A stretch of DNA of 64,000 nt from Pseudobacteriovorax antillogorgiicola (GCF_900177345.1 NZ_FWZT01000015.1:124001-188000), one strand, 5' to 3'. Numbered from the stretch's first letter, positions 26,446 to 34,605 are shown. A program made the numbers and translations. Notes: generated by a model from the sequence alone, not told the origin.

Positions 26446-27224
26446 GGTGTTCTTGACGAAAGTCGTGTATAGAGTTGATCTGTCTTATCGATTCGAGTCA
26501 TAACTTTTAGATATGCATTGGGGTCTGATTCACCGAGTATCTTGAGAGCATGTTCGCGATGAACTAAAGACACAGGGTTCGGTGACAAGCCAAGGGCTGT
26601 ATCAAACAAGATCCCTTTGGCGACATGGTTATCAAATGCTAGTTGTCCCAGTTTGCGGATCGCCTGCATCTGCTCAACCGCAATCAATCGTGATTCCAAA
26701 GTTGGATGAGATTGAAGTTGAATTAGTTCTTCATTTTCAAATCGGGGCGTCTCGCGATAGAGAATGTCCTGCCAAAGGGGGAGAAGTTCAGGATCTTCGA
26801 TCTTCCCCGCGAGAAATAGTATCTTATCCCGACGGAGCTCTTGTCCTGGTATGGTTTTCTTAAACTTTGAAACTAATATTGTTGCTGACTCAGGAGTTTC
26901 TCTAATGCTTCTTAAAGCTCGAAGGAATGACTCTTTATCCTCAAGATCCACGGTTTCCAAACTGCTTTGAACGAGTTTTAGGCTTTCTTCTGGAAACGAA
27001 TCGCTGTCGTCTTCAGAAAATTCCTCTGCAGTTGACTCTGAATCCAGTTCTAACTCTGCAGCGTATTGTGGGCCTTTGATAACCATCACCTCAGCCGGTT
27101 CAACCTGTGGCTCGCTTAAAACATGCTGTGCAAGCTCAGGCGGGATATCCCGGAGCACAAATGTCCAGCAAAGAAACAAAGAAACTGCTGTCAACGCACA
27201 AATCGTGATGAGTCTAGAGATCAT
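26442..27224 (-). CDS. Membrane-anchored protein of unknown function, coupled to the metalloprotease
   Basis: A 260-residue protein with a single N-terminal hydrophobic helix (ITICALTAVSLFLCWTFVL) that serves as an anchor or uncleaved signal, an acidic linker rich in Glu and Ser (about 55-85), and a helical C-terminal half with HEAT-like spacing (AVEQMQAIRKLGQLAFDN and HREHALKILGESDPNAYL). It is the first gene of a two-gene operon: its stop overlaps the start of the lipoprotein protease by four bases, and an AGGG site precedes its own ATG. A partner, chaperone or regulator of the protease is a reasonable guess from the coupling, nothing more. Confidence 0.7.
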   Translation of the reverse strand: MISRLITICALTAVSLFLCWTFVLRDIPPELAQHVLSEPQVEPAEVMVIKGPQYAAELELDSESTAEEFSEDDSDSFPEESLKLVQSSLETVDLEDKESFLRALRSIRETPESATILVSKFKKTIPGQELRRDKILFLAGKIEDPELLPLWQDILYRETPRFENEELIQLQSHPTLESRLIAVEQMQAIRKLGQLAFDNHVAKGILFDTALGLSPNPVSLVHREHALKILGESDPNAYLKVMTRIDKTDQLYTRLSSRTP

Positions 27225-27743
27225 ATTCCACCCTACCTGAAGTCCATAGGTATGAAATGCAAACTCTGGGCCGAGCTAAGATGTTAGAATAAAATGGCTT
27301 TGTGTGGCTATACTATAGATAGTGTAAGAATCTTACGCACTCTAAAGGATTTGTTCTGCTGAAGGTTGCTGATCGATATCTCGTTATCCCCGGGGTGAGT
27401 TTTAGTAGTTTCTTTAATGTTCGTTAGATGATCTACATTATAACATTCATTTAAAAAACCTATATCGCTTAAAGTTCGCTCATGAAACGCCAAAGCAGCG
27501 GTTAGGCAAATTTATAAGATTTTTTATCTTTTCGTATCAGTTATTCATGAAGTAACATGACCCTGCAATCAATCGATCATCACGGATTCAACAGAACTTA
27601 AGTCTGATAAGGCTTCTGGGAAACTTACCCAGAAGTTTTTAGAAGATCACAAGAACTTTGAAGTAGGGGGCCTAAGGCCTACATAGCGTGGGGCTTGAAG
27701 CCCGAGACCACTATGCAATACACGCGAATAGGGACCAGAACTT
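27225..27743. other. Intergenic region with a structured leader before the response regulator
   Basis: 519 bases between divergent genes. Left part: the promoter side of the metalloprotease operon, AT-rich, with an imperfect inverted repeat around 27321-27341. Right part: a clear terminator (27613-27640), then two small hairpins (27663-27682 with GTAGG/CCTAC, and 27691-27703 with GGGCTT/AAGCCC) before the response-regulator ATG. A 61-codon frame on the - strand (27308-27493) has no coding signs and is not called. Confidence 0.5.
27613..27640 (+). terminator. Rho-independent terminator with no assigned gene
   Basis: CTTCTGGG (27613-27620) pairs with CCCAGAAG (27628-27635) around a seven-base loop and is followed by five T. 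No + strand gene lies upstream within this interval, so it ends either an unseen small RNA or a leader of the response-regulator gene that starts 104 bases later. Confidence 0.7.
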
Positions 27744-28154
27744 ATGAGCAACAGCACATTGAAAGTCTTGATCGTGGATGACGAACCCGAACTTTTGGAG
27801 CTTTTAGAAACTCATTTGGAGCTACACGGTTACTTGGTTAAGAAGGCCAGTAATGGTCTTACAGCTTGGCAAATCATCCAAGCAGAGCCCATCGATGTGG
27901 TCGTTACAGACGTTTATATGCCATGCAGAACTGGTCTTGAACTTCTCGACGACGTTAGACATAGGCCTTGTCACAAGCCGAGGATGATTGTGACATCAGG
28001 CTCGTATCATTTATCGGAAAGCTTAATTCTTGCGAAGGGGGCTGAGGCTTTTTTGCCAAAGCCTACGAACCTTCGAACTCTGCTATCACATATCGAAGAC
28101 TCGATTCGCTTTGACCTCACTGTACAACATCAGGTCTTGCAGTCCATAGGCTAG
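27744..28154 (+). CDS. Stand-alone response regulator receiver protein
   Basis: A 136-residue single receiver domain with no output domain. It has the acidic pair in LIVDDEPEL, the phospho-acceptor Asp in VVTDVYMP, the switch Ser/Thr in IVTSGSYH and the conserved Lys-Pro in FLPKPTN, all intact. Such CheY/Spo0F-like proteins act by protein contact or relay phosphate to or from HPt domains; the window's two HPt-bearing kinases lack receivers of their own and are candidate partners, but nothing links them by position. It is convergent with the Fur-family gene (10 bases apart). The 5' region carries a terminator and two hairpins. Confidence 0.92.
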   Translation: MSNSTLKVLIVDDEPELLELLETHLELHGYLVKKASNGLTAWQIIQAEPIDVVVTDVYMPCRTGLELLDDVRHRPCHKPRMIVTSGSYHLSESLILAKGAEAFLPKPTNLRTLLSHIEDSIRFDLTVQHQVLQSIG

Positions 28155-28164
28155 ACCCACGGGC

Positions 28165-28641
28165 TCAAGCCTTGTCGGCGCAATCTGAGCACTGGCCAGA
28201 TAGCTCCATAAGCATGCCCTTAGACTCAAAGCTAGGATTGATCTGTTTGGTCATGAAGAAAAATGATCCCACCAACTCTTGGTCAAGTTGATGCTCTTCG
28301 ACTTTGCTGCACTCTTCACAGCGATAGATAATATGGACCAATTTATCGTGACAAATATGCTCTGAATTGCACTTGATGTATCTTCCTGATTGACCCACCA
28401 AATGAATCAACTCAAGGTCTGAATAAGTTTGGAGGGTGCGGTAGACGGTTGCAAAATCAAAGGAGGTTTGCCCTTGGTCGATGAGTCGCTGGTGAACATC
28501 CTTGGCAGTAAATGGAATATTAAGTTCTTGCAAGGTCTCGGAAATAGTCATCCGTGTGCGTGTGATGCGATGCCCCTGATCTTTAAGCTTTTCAGCGCAC
28601 TTCTCTTTAAAAGAGTGGCAACAATCTAGACTGGCTTCCAT
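28165..28641 (-). CDS. Fur-family metal-dependent repressor (candidate Zur)
   Basis: A 158-residue Fur-superfamily regulator. The winged helix at the N-terminus has GHRITRTRM and the recognition segment FDFATVYRTLQTY. The dimerisation half has the metal-binding HDKLVHIIYRCEECSKVEEH and a C-terminal CSDC, giving the two CxxC pairs of a structural zinc site. Fur, Zur and PerR cannot be separated safely from motifs alone. I lean to Zur because a Znu-type transporter, an AztD-like chaperone and four copies of one AT-rich palindrome lie within the next 10 kb. The start follows an AAGGGA site. It is a single gene, convergent with the receiver gene. Confidence 0.88.
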   Translation of the reverse strand: MEASLDCCHSFKEKCAEKLKDQGHRITRTRMTISETLQELNIPFTAKDVHQRLIDQGQTSFDFATVYRTLQTYSDLELIHLVGQSGRYIKCNSEHICHDKLVHIIYRCEECSKVEEHQLDQELVGSFFFMTKQINPSFESKGMLMELSGQCSDCADKA

Positions 28642-29017
28642 TTTTGTCCCTTTGGCGGTTCACGGGTGCAGGTCTCCGCTTCCGAAAATATAGGAAAAAA
28701 GCCATTTTGGCAACACTCAACAAAATTGAATTCGGCCTCTGACGGCTGACTTGCTTTACAGGTGCTTCGGTTTTATTCGAGATTGAAAAACATCCTATCT
28801 TGCTTCTATGAGAATAGCGTTTTTAAAAGTGATTCAACCGTCGCTTGACATCCAAAAGACATACTTCATGGGCTGTGCTGCATCGTATAAGTTGCTAGTA
28901 ACACGTATTTATATTCGGTCTATGCCAAGCCCCAAGGCCGTATCTCTTGACAAGAGATGGCGAGATTAGCTAGATTGGCTAGAGGTGGCTAATCTAGCTT
29001 GATTTTGGAGGGCCCGA
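28642..29017. other. Divergent promoter region of the Fur-family gene and the toxin-antitoxin pair
   Basis: 376 bases. The right end holds two nested-looking inverted repeats (28942-28999) before the antitoxin start. The left end is the upstream region of the Fur-family gene; I found no copy of the TGCAAATATTTGCA palindrome in it, so the candidate Zur gene does not appear to control itself through that site. Confidence 0.5.
28942..28999. promoter_or_regulatory. Inverted repeats upstream of the antitoxin gene, candidate autoregulatory operator
   Basis: Two inverted repeats lie side by side: ATCTCTT/AAGAGAT (28942-28958, three-base spacer) and AGCTAGATT/AATCTAGCT (28968-28999). They end 18 bases before the antitoxin start. 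Phd/YefM-type antitoxins bind palindromes at this position to repress their own operon, which makes this the expected operator. Confidence 0.55.
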
Positions 29018-29260
29018 GTGGATAAGAAAGAGGTAAAACTGAACCTTAGCGAGGTGAAAAACAATCTGTCCAAGATAGTTTCTGACTTAGAAATGGGTAT
29101 TACATCGAAGGTCATCCTGACCAAAAATGGGAAACCTGCAGTAGTCCTAGAAGTCTACAGCGAGCCGAAGACATCAGTTCGTGGCCTCTGGAAAGGGAAA
29201 GCTCAGGTTAGCGATGACTTTGATGAGATTCCAGATGAGTTCTCAGACTATATCAAGTGA
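29018..29260 (+). CDS. Antitoxin of the Phd/YefM family
   Basis: An 80-residue antitoxin. The N-terminal half has the Phd/YefM look: a short strand, then LSEVKNNLSKIVSDLEMG, then the ILTKNGKPAVVLE strand that builds the DNA-binding dimer. The acidic C-terminus (DDFDEIPDEFSDYIK) is the kind of tail that wraps around and blocks a toxin. It starts at a GTG preceded by GGAGG. It is followed after 12 bases by a PIN-domain toxin, which makes the pairing firm. Autoregulation through the upstream inverted repeats is likely. Confidence 0.9.
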   Translation: MDKKEVKLNLSEVKNNLSKIVSDLEMGITSKVILTKNGKPAVVLEVYSEPKTSVRGLWKGKAQVSDDFDEIPDEFSDYIK

Positions 29261-29272
29261 CTGGAGGAGATT

Positions 29273-29662
29273 TTGCGCTACCTTTTGGACACATGTGCTC
29301 TGATATTCTACCTCCAAGATGAGGGAAGTATTGCTGAGGAGATTGAGTCATTGATCGCTCGCCATGAAGTAAGTTATTCGGTGATCAATATTTGGGAAAT
29401 GTCTCTCAAACGACGCCTGGGAAAGCTAAATTCTCCGCCTATTGATCGTGAATTCACTGATCAGCTGGCAAAATGCTTTAGGTCTAGCGTGTCAGTAGAG
29501 GATGCTCACATTGTAGCCATGGATAACCTTCCCGTATTTGATGATCATAAAGATCCTTTTGATAGATTGATTATTGCTCAGGCAATCTCTGAAAATCTCA
29601 CAGTTGTAACCTCCGATGACAAGTTTAGCCGATACGATGGTCTCAACCTTTATAGCCTTTGA
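29273..29662 (+). CDS. PIN-domain toxin (VapC-like ribonuclease)
   Basis: A 129-residue PIN-domain protein, second gene of a toxin-antitoxin pair. The metal-binding acids are in place: LLDTCAL at the N-terminus, the Glu in INIWEMSLK, the Asp pair in DPFDRLIIAQA and the Asp in VVTSDDKF. PIN toxins cut RNA, often tRNA or rRNA sites, when the antitoxin is lost. It starts at a TTG five bases after a strong GGAGGAG site, a weak codon that would keep toxin output below antitoxin output. It belongs to the PIN subgroup that pairs with Phd-type rather than VapB-type antitoxins. Confidence 0.92.
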   Translation: MRYLLDTCALIFYLQDEGSIAEEIESLIARHEVSYSVINIWEMSLKRRLGKLNSPPIDREFTDQLAKCFRSSVSVEDAHIVAMDNLPVFDDHKDPFDRLIIAQAISENLTVVTSDDKFSRYDGLNLYSL

Positions 29663-29839
29663 GTGCGAGAGGGTCTAATGCCATCGAGTTTAATGATCCT
29701 TAGTCACTAGCAATGAGGGCTTTTCTATCGAGATCGAAAGGAGAGGGCTGCCCTGGGATGATATGAAGCCATTAATGCTGGAACTCAGAATGCCTGCATA
29801 ATTTCACCAGGGTGCTTTCTTGTTCCAGAAGGGTGATGA

Positions 29840-30172
29840 CTAACCAGATTTAAGTGTGTCTAGAATTTTCTGGACACCCTCCCTACGCTCTCCGTCGATT
29901 TCAAGCGATAATTCCTTCAAACAGGCCTTGTGATACATATCCCAGATACCATTCGATTTATCTTCAGGTTCTAAATGAATCAATTGACCTTGTATTGCAG
30001 CACTAGCGACGGCAACCCTAGTCATTTCATATCTAGGGATTTTGTGAGGCATTTCAGGGCTGAAGTCTTTGTCTTCCAAGTCTTCATCAACGTAGATCAC
30101 AAAATCCAGCATCTCTAGTCTTGTTCCGTAAAACTCATTCCTATAAACGGGAATTGTTTTTTCTTTTACCAT
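29840..30172 (-). CDS. Small protein at the end of the metal-uptake operon
   Basis: A 110-residue soluble protein I do not recognise. It begins VKEKTIPVYRNEFYGTRL after the start Met, contains VDEDLEDKDFSPEMPHK and ends in a charged helix. It has no signal peptide. It follows the permease gene by seven bases on the same strand with a GAGG site before its ATG, so it is the last gene of the six-gene metal-uptake operon. An accessory or regulatory role in that uptake is inferred from position only. Confidence 0.65.
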   Translation of the reverse strand: MVKEKTIPVYRNEFYGTRLEMLDFVIYVDEDLEDKDFSPEMPHKIPRYEMTRVAVASAAIQGQLIHLEPEDKSNGIWDMYHKACLKELSLEIDGERREGVQKILDTLKSG

Positions 30173-30179
30173 TCCAGCC

Positions 30180-31052
30180 TCACTTGAGAGTTTTCATACT
30201 TTGAACAAAAGTAAAGAGTAACGCAATAGCTCCCATCATTAGAACGATTACAGAAATTGTTGGTAGACTAGGAACTACCAGGCTCAAAATGAATCCAGAT
30301 GGAACTCCGATGGTAATTAAGAGAGATACTGCTCGTAAGTGGTTGCGAATATTCGAGACATTCCAAGATTTCACCAATACCGTTGGTAGGAATAAAAGTG
30401 CCAATGTGCTCACGAAGCCCAATGTTTGTATGCATAAACATATATAGGCTAGTACTGAAAATTCGAAGACCGTTCTCTTGAGCTTTGAACCTCTATCGTG
30501 AACGAAACCAAAGAAGGCGTATTCGAAGGTTTCCCCCGCATAGGTTTTCCATCTCTTAAGGTAAGCACCGCCAAGGAGGAGAGTCGCTAAGCCGAGAATC
30601 TCTAGGGTATGAATACTGGCTGTCGTAAAATTTCCGAAAAAAACCCTACTGAACTGCTGTTCCAGAGCTGGAAATAGACGGCTAATCAAAGAGTTCATAG
30701 AAATTAGGCATATGAATATAGCTATGAAAATCGTATTACGAGATTCGGCTAGGTTCCTACTGATTTTAGCTAGTAATAGACTTAAACAGGCAGCAAAACC
30801 CAGGGCGGCTAAACTTGGAACAAGGGAGTGGCCTTCCACGCTAGCATGTAACGCCTCCTGTCCCCCTACAGATAGAATCCCCAGAAGTCCCAGAAGAACT
30901 CCTGACAAGGCTCCTTGTGACAGGCAAAAAACTTGTAGAGACTGGTCGCGACCAGCAAGATGGCTCCCTAGTTGGGCCAAAAGAATCCCAGAGAAACTGG
31001 CCACTACGATTGAAATCCAATATACATCCAGTAGGATTAAGAGATCTTTCAT
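30180..31052 (-). CDS. Metal ABC transporter permease, ZnuB-like (ABC-3 family)
   Basis: A 290-residue inner-membrane permease with about eight hydrophobic segments. It fits the ABC-3 family that imports Zn2+ or Mn2+: the GALSGVLLG stretch after the second helix, the FGNFTTAS loop and the long helical segments near the C-terminus (LVVPSLPTISVIVLMMGAIALL). It begins at an ATG that overlaps the stop of the ATPase gene by one base, with GGAG before it. It would form the channel for the binding protein and ATPase encoded just upstream in the same operon. Confidence 0.88.
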   Translation of the reverse strand: MKDLLILLDVYWISIVVASFSGILLAQLGSHLAGRDQSLQVFCLSQGALSGVLLGLLGILSVGGQEALHASVEGHSLVPSLAALGFAACLSLLLAKISRNLAESRNTIFIAIFICLISMNSLISRLFPALEQQFSRVFFGNFTTASIHTLEILGLATLLLGGAYLKRWKTYAGETFEYAFFGFVHDRGSKLKRTVFEFSVLAYICLCIQTLGFVSTLALLFLPTVLVKSWNVSNIRNHLRAVSLLITIGVPSGFILSLVVPSLPTISVIVLMMGAIALLFTFVQSMKTLK

Positions 31053-31687
31053 TACGAACTCCTCTCGACTGGCTTTAAATCAACAAGTTTTGGGTTAAAG
31101 GCATCCACAAGCATTTGCCTTTCTTCCCCATGAGCGATGATAACCATACTAGGAAGTCCTGGTGTTTCGAAGTAATCTCCAAGACGTTTAAGCACCAAAC
31201 CAGCATGGTTCACATCCAAGTGATTAAAGGGTTCATCCAGCAAAAGGAGCCTGGGGTGAGAGAGCATCGATCGACTAATAAGGGCTCTTTGGCGCTCACC
31301 ACCACTTGCAAAATTCCACTTTCTCTTTGCGAGGGCTACGTCGACTAGTCCCAACTCAATCATCTTCTCGAATTCGATTCCGGTGCCCATAGTTACCACA
31401 TCGCCAATTGTGTACGGTAGGTGGGAACTAATGTTGTGGCTTTGAGCTTGGTATACAAACTCATCACTTGAAACATATTTCTTAAGGGTTCCGCTGTAAT
31501 TTTGTTGTAAGCCGGCAATGGCTCGCATGAGGGTTGTTTTACCGGACCCATTGGGGCCTTGGACGATCGCCACCTCACCCTCATAAAGCTGGAGATTCAC
31601 CGGCTGAAATAAAGGATGATGTGCAATGTGGGCTTGGAAAGAATCTAGCTCAAGGATGAGCTTTGTGTGTTCTTGGGAGCTTATCAA
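31052..31687 (-). CDS. Metal ABC transporter ATP-binding protein, ZnuC-like
   Basis: A 211-residue ABC ATPase. Walker A is GPNGSGKTTL, the Q-loop is in EFVYQAQSH, the signature is FASGGERQRALISR (SGGE instead of SGGQ), Walker B is LLLLDEPFNHLD, and the switch His is in VIIAHGEE. The order and size suit the ZnuC/MntB type. It starts at a TTG inside the last codons of the binding-protein gene (38-base overlap), so the genes are translationally coupled. It works with the permease at 30180-31052. Confidence 0.9.
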   Translation of the reverse strand: MISSQEHTKLILELDSFQAHIAHHPLFQPVNLQLYEGEVAIVQGPNGSGKTTLMRAIAGLQQNYSGTLKKYVSSDEFVYQAQSHNISSHLPYTIGDVVTMGTGIEFEKMIELGLVDVALAKRKWNFASGGERQRALISRSMLSHPRLLLLDEPFNHLDVNHAGLVLKRLGDYFETPGLPSMVIIAHGEERQMLVDAFNPKLVDLKPVERSS

Positions 31688-32600
31688 TAATTGTATCCAC
31701 CAGGCTTTGCTGTAATAGTAGCGGGGTTTTTATGGACTCACGACCTGGTTGAGCCATGTCGCTATGAATTATGGCAGGGATCTTAGCAATTTTGGCAAAC
31801 TTTTCAACTACCGATCTGGAGTTGAATGGCACCGCTAAAACAGCTGAGACCTTGGCCTTCTTTGCGTCCATTGCTTTCAAAGCAACTGCGCCAGCAGATG
31901 GTGCAACACCTGGAGTTTCCTCCACATTGCCGAATAACTTAAATCCGTAGGACTTGAAGAAATAGGTGAAGTTGCCATGGTACTGCGCTAAAGTCGGCAA
32001 CTGGTCTCCAAAATGCTCCAGTAGCTTAGCTTTCAGTTCAACGTGCTTGGTTTGTAACCGTTTCTTAAGCCGCTCAAGGTTTCCCTGCATGCGCACCATT
32101 CCTGCCTCGTCAAGGTTGGCTGCGAAATGAATGGCCATCTTTTCCGCTGCCTTACTTAAGTCAGGAAGGCTCGCATAGTAGTGAGGGTTTCCCTCAGGGT
32201 GAACATCACCCATACTTCGATCGATGGGGCCTTTGGGCTTTTCCAAGGTCTCAATTGAAGCTCCCACATCGCAATAACCATCGCGACCGAATTGAATCTT
32301 TTGGTTTGCTGTTTTCTCGATAACTTTAGGTACCCAGCCAACCTCAAGAGATACACCAACAAAGCAGAATACATCAGCTTTGGAGGCAGCCAAGATAAAG
32401 CTCGGGACAGCATCCACGGCATGGGCATCTTCGTACCCATTTAGTAGGGTTGTGACGCTTCCATCCTTTTGGAGCAGTTCCGAAGCAACCCATGCGATAT
32501 CAGGGGTGGTCGCCACAACATTCAAAACTTTTCCATAAAGGGAAGATGTCACGATCAGAGACGTTAGCAGTAGCCATAAGGAAAGTTTTCGCAATTTCAT
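31650..32600 (-). CDS. Metal-binding ABC solute-binding protein, ZnuA/TroA family
   Basis: A 316-residue cluster A-I periplasmic binding protein with a signal peptide ending around SLYGKVLNVVATTPD. Metal-ligand positions can be seen: the first His in GYEDAHAVDAVPS, the second in EGNPHYYASLPD, the third in AQYHGNFTYFFKSYGF, and an acid in HSDMAQPGRES. There is no long His-rich loop as in ZnuA of enterobacteria; GDVHPEGNPHYY is a short equivalent. The ligand is probably Zn2+ (Mn2+ possible); the AztD-like gene nearby favours zinc. It follows the outer-membrane gene by five bases with an AGGAG site. Confidence 0.88.
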   Translation of the reverse strand: MKLRKLSLWLLLTSLIVTSSLYGKVLNVVATTPDIAWVASELLQKDGSVTTLLNGYEDAHAVDAVPSFILAASKADVFCFVGVSLEVGWVPKVIEKTANQKIQFGRDGYCDVGASIETLEKPKGPIDRSMGDVHPEGNPHYYASLPDLSKAAEKMAIHFAANLDEAGMVRMQGNLERLKKRLQTKHVELKAKLLEHFGDQLPTLAQYHGNFTYFFKSYGFKLFGNVEETPGVAPSAGAVALKAMDAKKAKVSAVLAVPFNSRSVVEKFAKIAKIPAIIHSDMAQPGRESIKTPLLLQQSLVDTIIDKLPRTHKAHP

Positions 32601-32605
32601 GTCTC

Positions 32606-33715
32606 CTAAAAATCATGACTGGGGTGAGCGCCCAGAATGAAGGCAGTTTGCATTAGCACTTGAGTGGTTTCTTCTTTGTCTCGACCTTCCTGATCCCTTT
32701 GATTGTGGTAGTAGGCCAGCCCAACCCTTGCAAACTCGCTGCTGAAATAAAGTAAGTTTATTTCGTAGCCGCCGCGGCTGTTGTCATTCTCAGTGGAAGT
32801 TACAGTACTGTAGTCATAGCGTGCACCAACAGCTAGGTCACGTGTCAGATAGTGCTGAAGGTAGGCATAGCCTCCCAGCAACTCATCAGTTGTTCCCGAA
32901 AGAGTTAACTCTCTCTTCCATAGTTCAGCCTGTAGCAGCCAGGTCAGGTGGCCGTATGTTCGGATCTTACTGGTAAGATCGAAACCATAAAGCTGCATTT
33001 TCTCGCCAATGGCACTGGTGCGTCCCACGTAGTTAAAGCCTATCTGAGTCGGTGCAACGATGTCGTTGTAGGTTACGATACGGCTATAGTGGGTTGGACT
33101 CTTGGGAAGGTCGTCTTCCACGTGGCTATGACCAAAGTCGCGGCCATTAGTTACACCAATCGTTACATCCATGTAGAAAGGTAGTGGCAGAAGTGAAGAC
33201 ACTTCGAGGCCAGTGTCAATGATTCCTTCGTTGGAACCGAACAATTCTTTCTGCATGATAGTTGGTGTTATGAATGGCCAGTCATGCTGATGAATCTGGT
33301 TTATGCGGCCGATCCCCAAGAAGAACTGCCCGGCTTTGAATCGAAAACCATCCAAAAGCTTAACAGAGCTTAGGTAAGCTTCGTGAACTTCAGGTTCTCC
33401 ATAGGCCTGACTTCCCTCAGGGTGGGCAGCGAAGCTTAGAACACCGTCGAACCTTGGGTCGATAGGTGCATAAAGCATGAATTCAGCGGAACGCAGTTTG
33501 TAGGACTCTTTAGATTGATACTGGACAGATGATGTTTCTTCACCAACAGGAAAAGAGCCGACAAGGTCAACAGCCAAGCTGGTTTTGAGCCCACCTTGGT
33601 CTGCTAACGCGGTGGATCTTAATATCGGGCTTAAGGCTGAAAGAAGAAAAAACCCCAGCGACATAAGTCGAGCTGGGTTTCGGTTTTGCTTAGTTCTTAT
33701 CAAGGGAAATCTCAC
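32606..33715 (-). CDS. Outer-membrane beta-barrel protein of the metal-uptake operon
   Basis: A 369-residue exported protein with a signal peptide (hydrophobic core MSLGFFLLSALSPIL) and an alternating beta-strand pattern throughout, ending in an aromatic residue (PSHDF) as outer-membrane barrels do. It has several His-containing loops (QIHQHDWPF, GHSHVEDD, AHPSHD), fitting a metal porin. It lacks a TonB plug, so it would be a passive channel. It starts at a GTG that overlaps the stop of the lipoprotein gene (33712-33715) and lies directly before the binding-protein gene. Zinc-linked porins of this kind are known in proteobacteria, but I cannot name a family with certainty. Confidence 0.75.
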   Translation of the reverse strand: MRFPLIRTKQNRNPARLMSLGFFLLSALSPILRSTALADQGGLKTSLAVDLVGSFPVGEETSSVQYQSKESYKLRSAEFMLYAPIDPRFDGVLSFAAHPEGSQAYGEPEVHEAYLSSVKLLDGFRFKAGQFFLGIGRINQIHQHDWPFITPTIMQKELFGSNEGIIDTGLEVSSLLPLPFYMDVTIGVTNGRDFGHSHVEDDLPKSPTHYSRIVTYNDIVAPTQIGFNYVGRTSAIGEKMQLYGFDLTSKIRTYGHLTWLLQAELWKRELTLSGTTDELLGGYAYLQHYLTRDLAVGARYDYSTVTSTENDNSRGGYEINLLYFSSEFARVGLAYYHNQRDQEGRDKEETTQVLMQTAFILGAHPSHDF

Positions 33716-34335
33716 TCTTCATCTTCGGCTTCAGCAGCGCCAACTGTGAAAGCGGTGACTGTTGCATTGTTGAGATTGAGTCCCACGAATTTACCGGCGC
33801 CGTAAATCCCGTCTGTTTTTTCAGCGGGCTCCGCGGATTCTGGGAAGTCATCTCCAATCCAAGCAATCACATGAGAACCATTATCTTCTCCGTTGTGTAC
33901 TTCGACGCTAATTGTGAAGCTTGTCGAGGTGTCCGCAGTACTGTTGAAGGTAGTAACGGTATCTTCTGTACCGCTACCAGTGGTATAGTTCATCGCTAGG
34001 TTACCGTCGTTCTTACCAAGGGTGACAATTTGTCCGCCAGTTAAGTCCGATTCAGAGAAGCTGTGAAGAGCTACGGAGCTGTCATCAGCAGCACTTAGAT
34101 CGATGGTTAGAAGGAAGTTAGTTTCTTCGGCGCGTTCTTGTACGAGGGTGTCTCCGAAATTCAGGGTGCCTGTGCCCGAAACGGAATTACCCTCTACTGT
34201 GGGCGATCCTGAGATAACAGTATAAGCCTTGCCGAAAACACTGGTGGTCGCCACTGGGTCGTCATCATCGCTACCACAGCCCGTGAAAACTACTACAGCC
34301 AATCCGGCGAATGCGAGTTTAGTCATAACTTTCAT
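33712..34335 (-). CDS. Acidic lipoprotein, first gene of the metal-uptake operon
   Basis: A 207-residue lipoprotein of unknown family. The signal peptide ends in the lipobox FTGC, followed by SDDDD. The mature protein is acidic, rich in Thr, Ser and Gly, poor in Lys, and probably all beta. There are only three His, so it is not an obvious metal sponge. The ATG follows a GGGAG site and its stop overlaps the start of the outer-membrane gene (GTGA). Being first in the operon, about 250 bases after a palindromic box, it should be the gene most strongly induced with the transporter. It may form a surface partner of the porin; this is inference. Confidence 0.75.
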   Translation of the reverse strand: MKVMTKLAFAGLAVVVFTGCGSDDDDPVATTSVFGKAYTVISGSPTVEGNSVSGTGTLNFGDTLVQERAEETNFLLTIDLSAADDSSVALHSFSESDLTGGQIVTLGKNDGNLAMNYTTGSGTEDTVTTFNSTADTSTSFTISVEVHNGEDNGSHVIAWIGDDFPESAEPAEKTDGIYGAGKFVGLNLNNATVTAFTVGAAEAEDEE

Positions 34336-34585
34336 TTTCTATTCTCCCTTAATTTTAACCTCGGCTTATTGGCTAGTGATGGAGCATCCAGCAGCTTTTC
34401 CAAGGTTTTGTAAAAAACAGTTATCCGCAACTATAGGCAGATCAGACCCAGGTAGAGTTAACCTAAAAGCAACTATGAGGCAACGCACTATACACACCTA
34501 GTAGCTATCCTAGAGAACTGAGCTAAGGGCATAACGCCTTTAGACTCAATCCGTATTGACACCGACTCTACACGTATCGCACCAT

Positions 34586-34605
34586 TATTGCAACTATTTG
34601 CAATA
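34586..34605. promoter_or_regulatory. Palindromic box 1, candidate Zur operator
   Basis: TATTGCAACTATTTGCAATA, a 20-bp near-perfect palindrome with one mismatched pair. It lies 250 bases upstream of the first gene of the metal-uptake operon. It shares the core TGCAAATATTTGCA with three further copies in the next 3.7 kb. Confidence 0.65.

Noticed and set aside
27308-27493. 61-codon frame on the - strand upstream of the metalloprotease operon
   Set aside because: No ribosome site, no recognisable composition, and it covers the likely promoter region.
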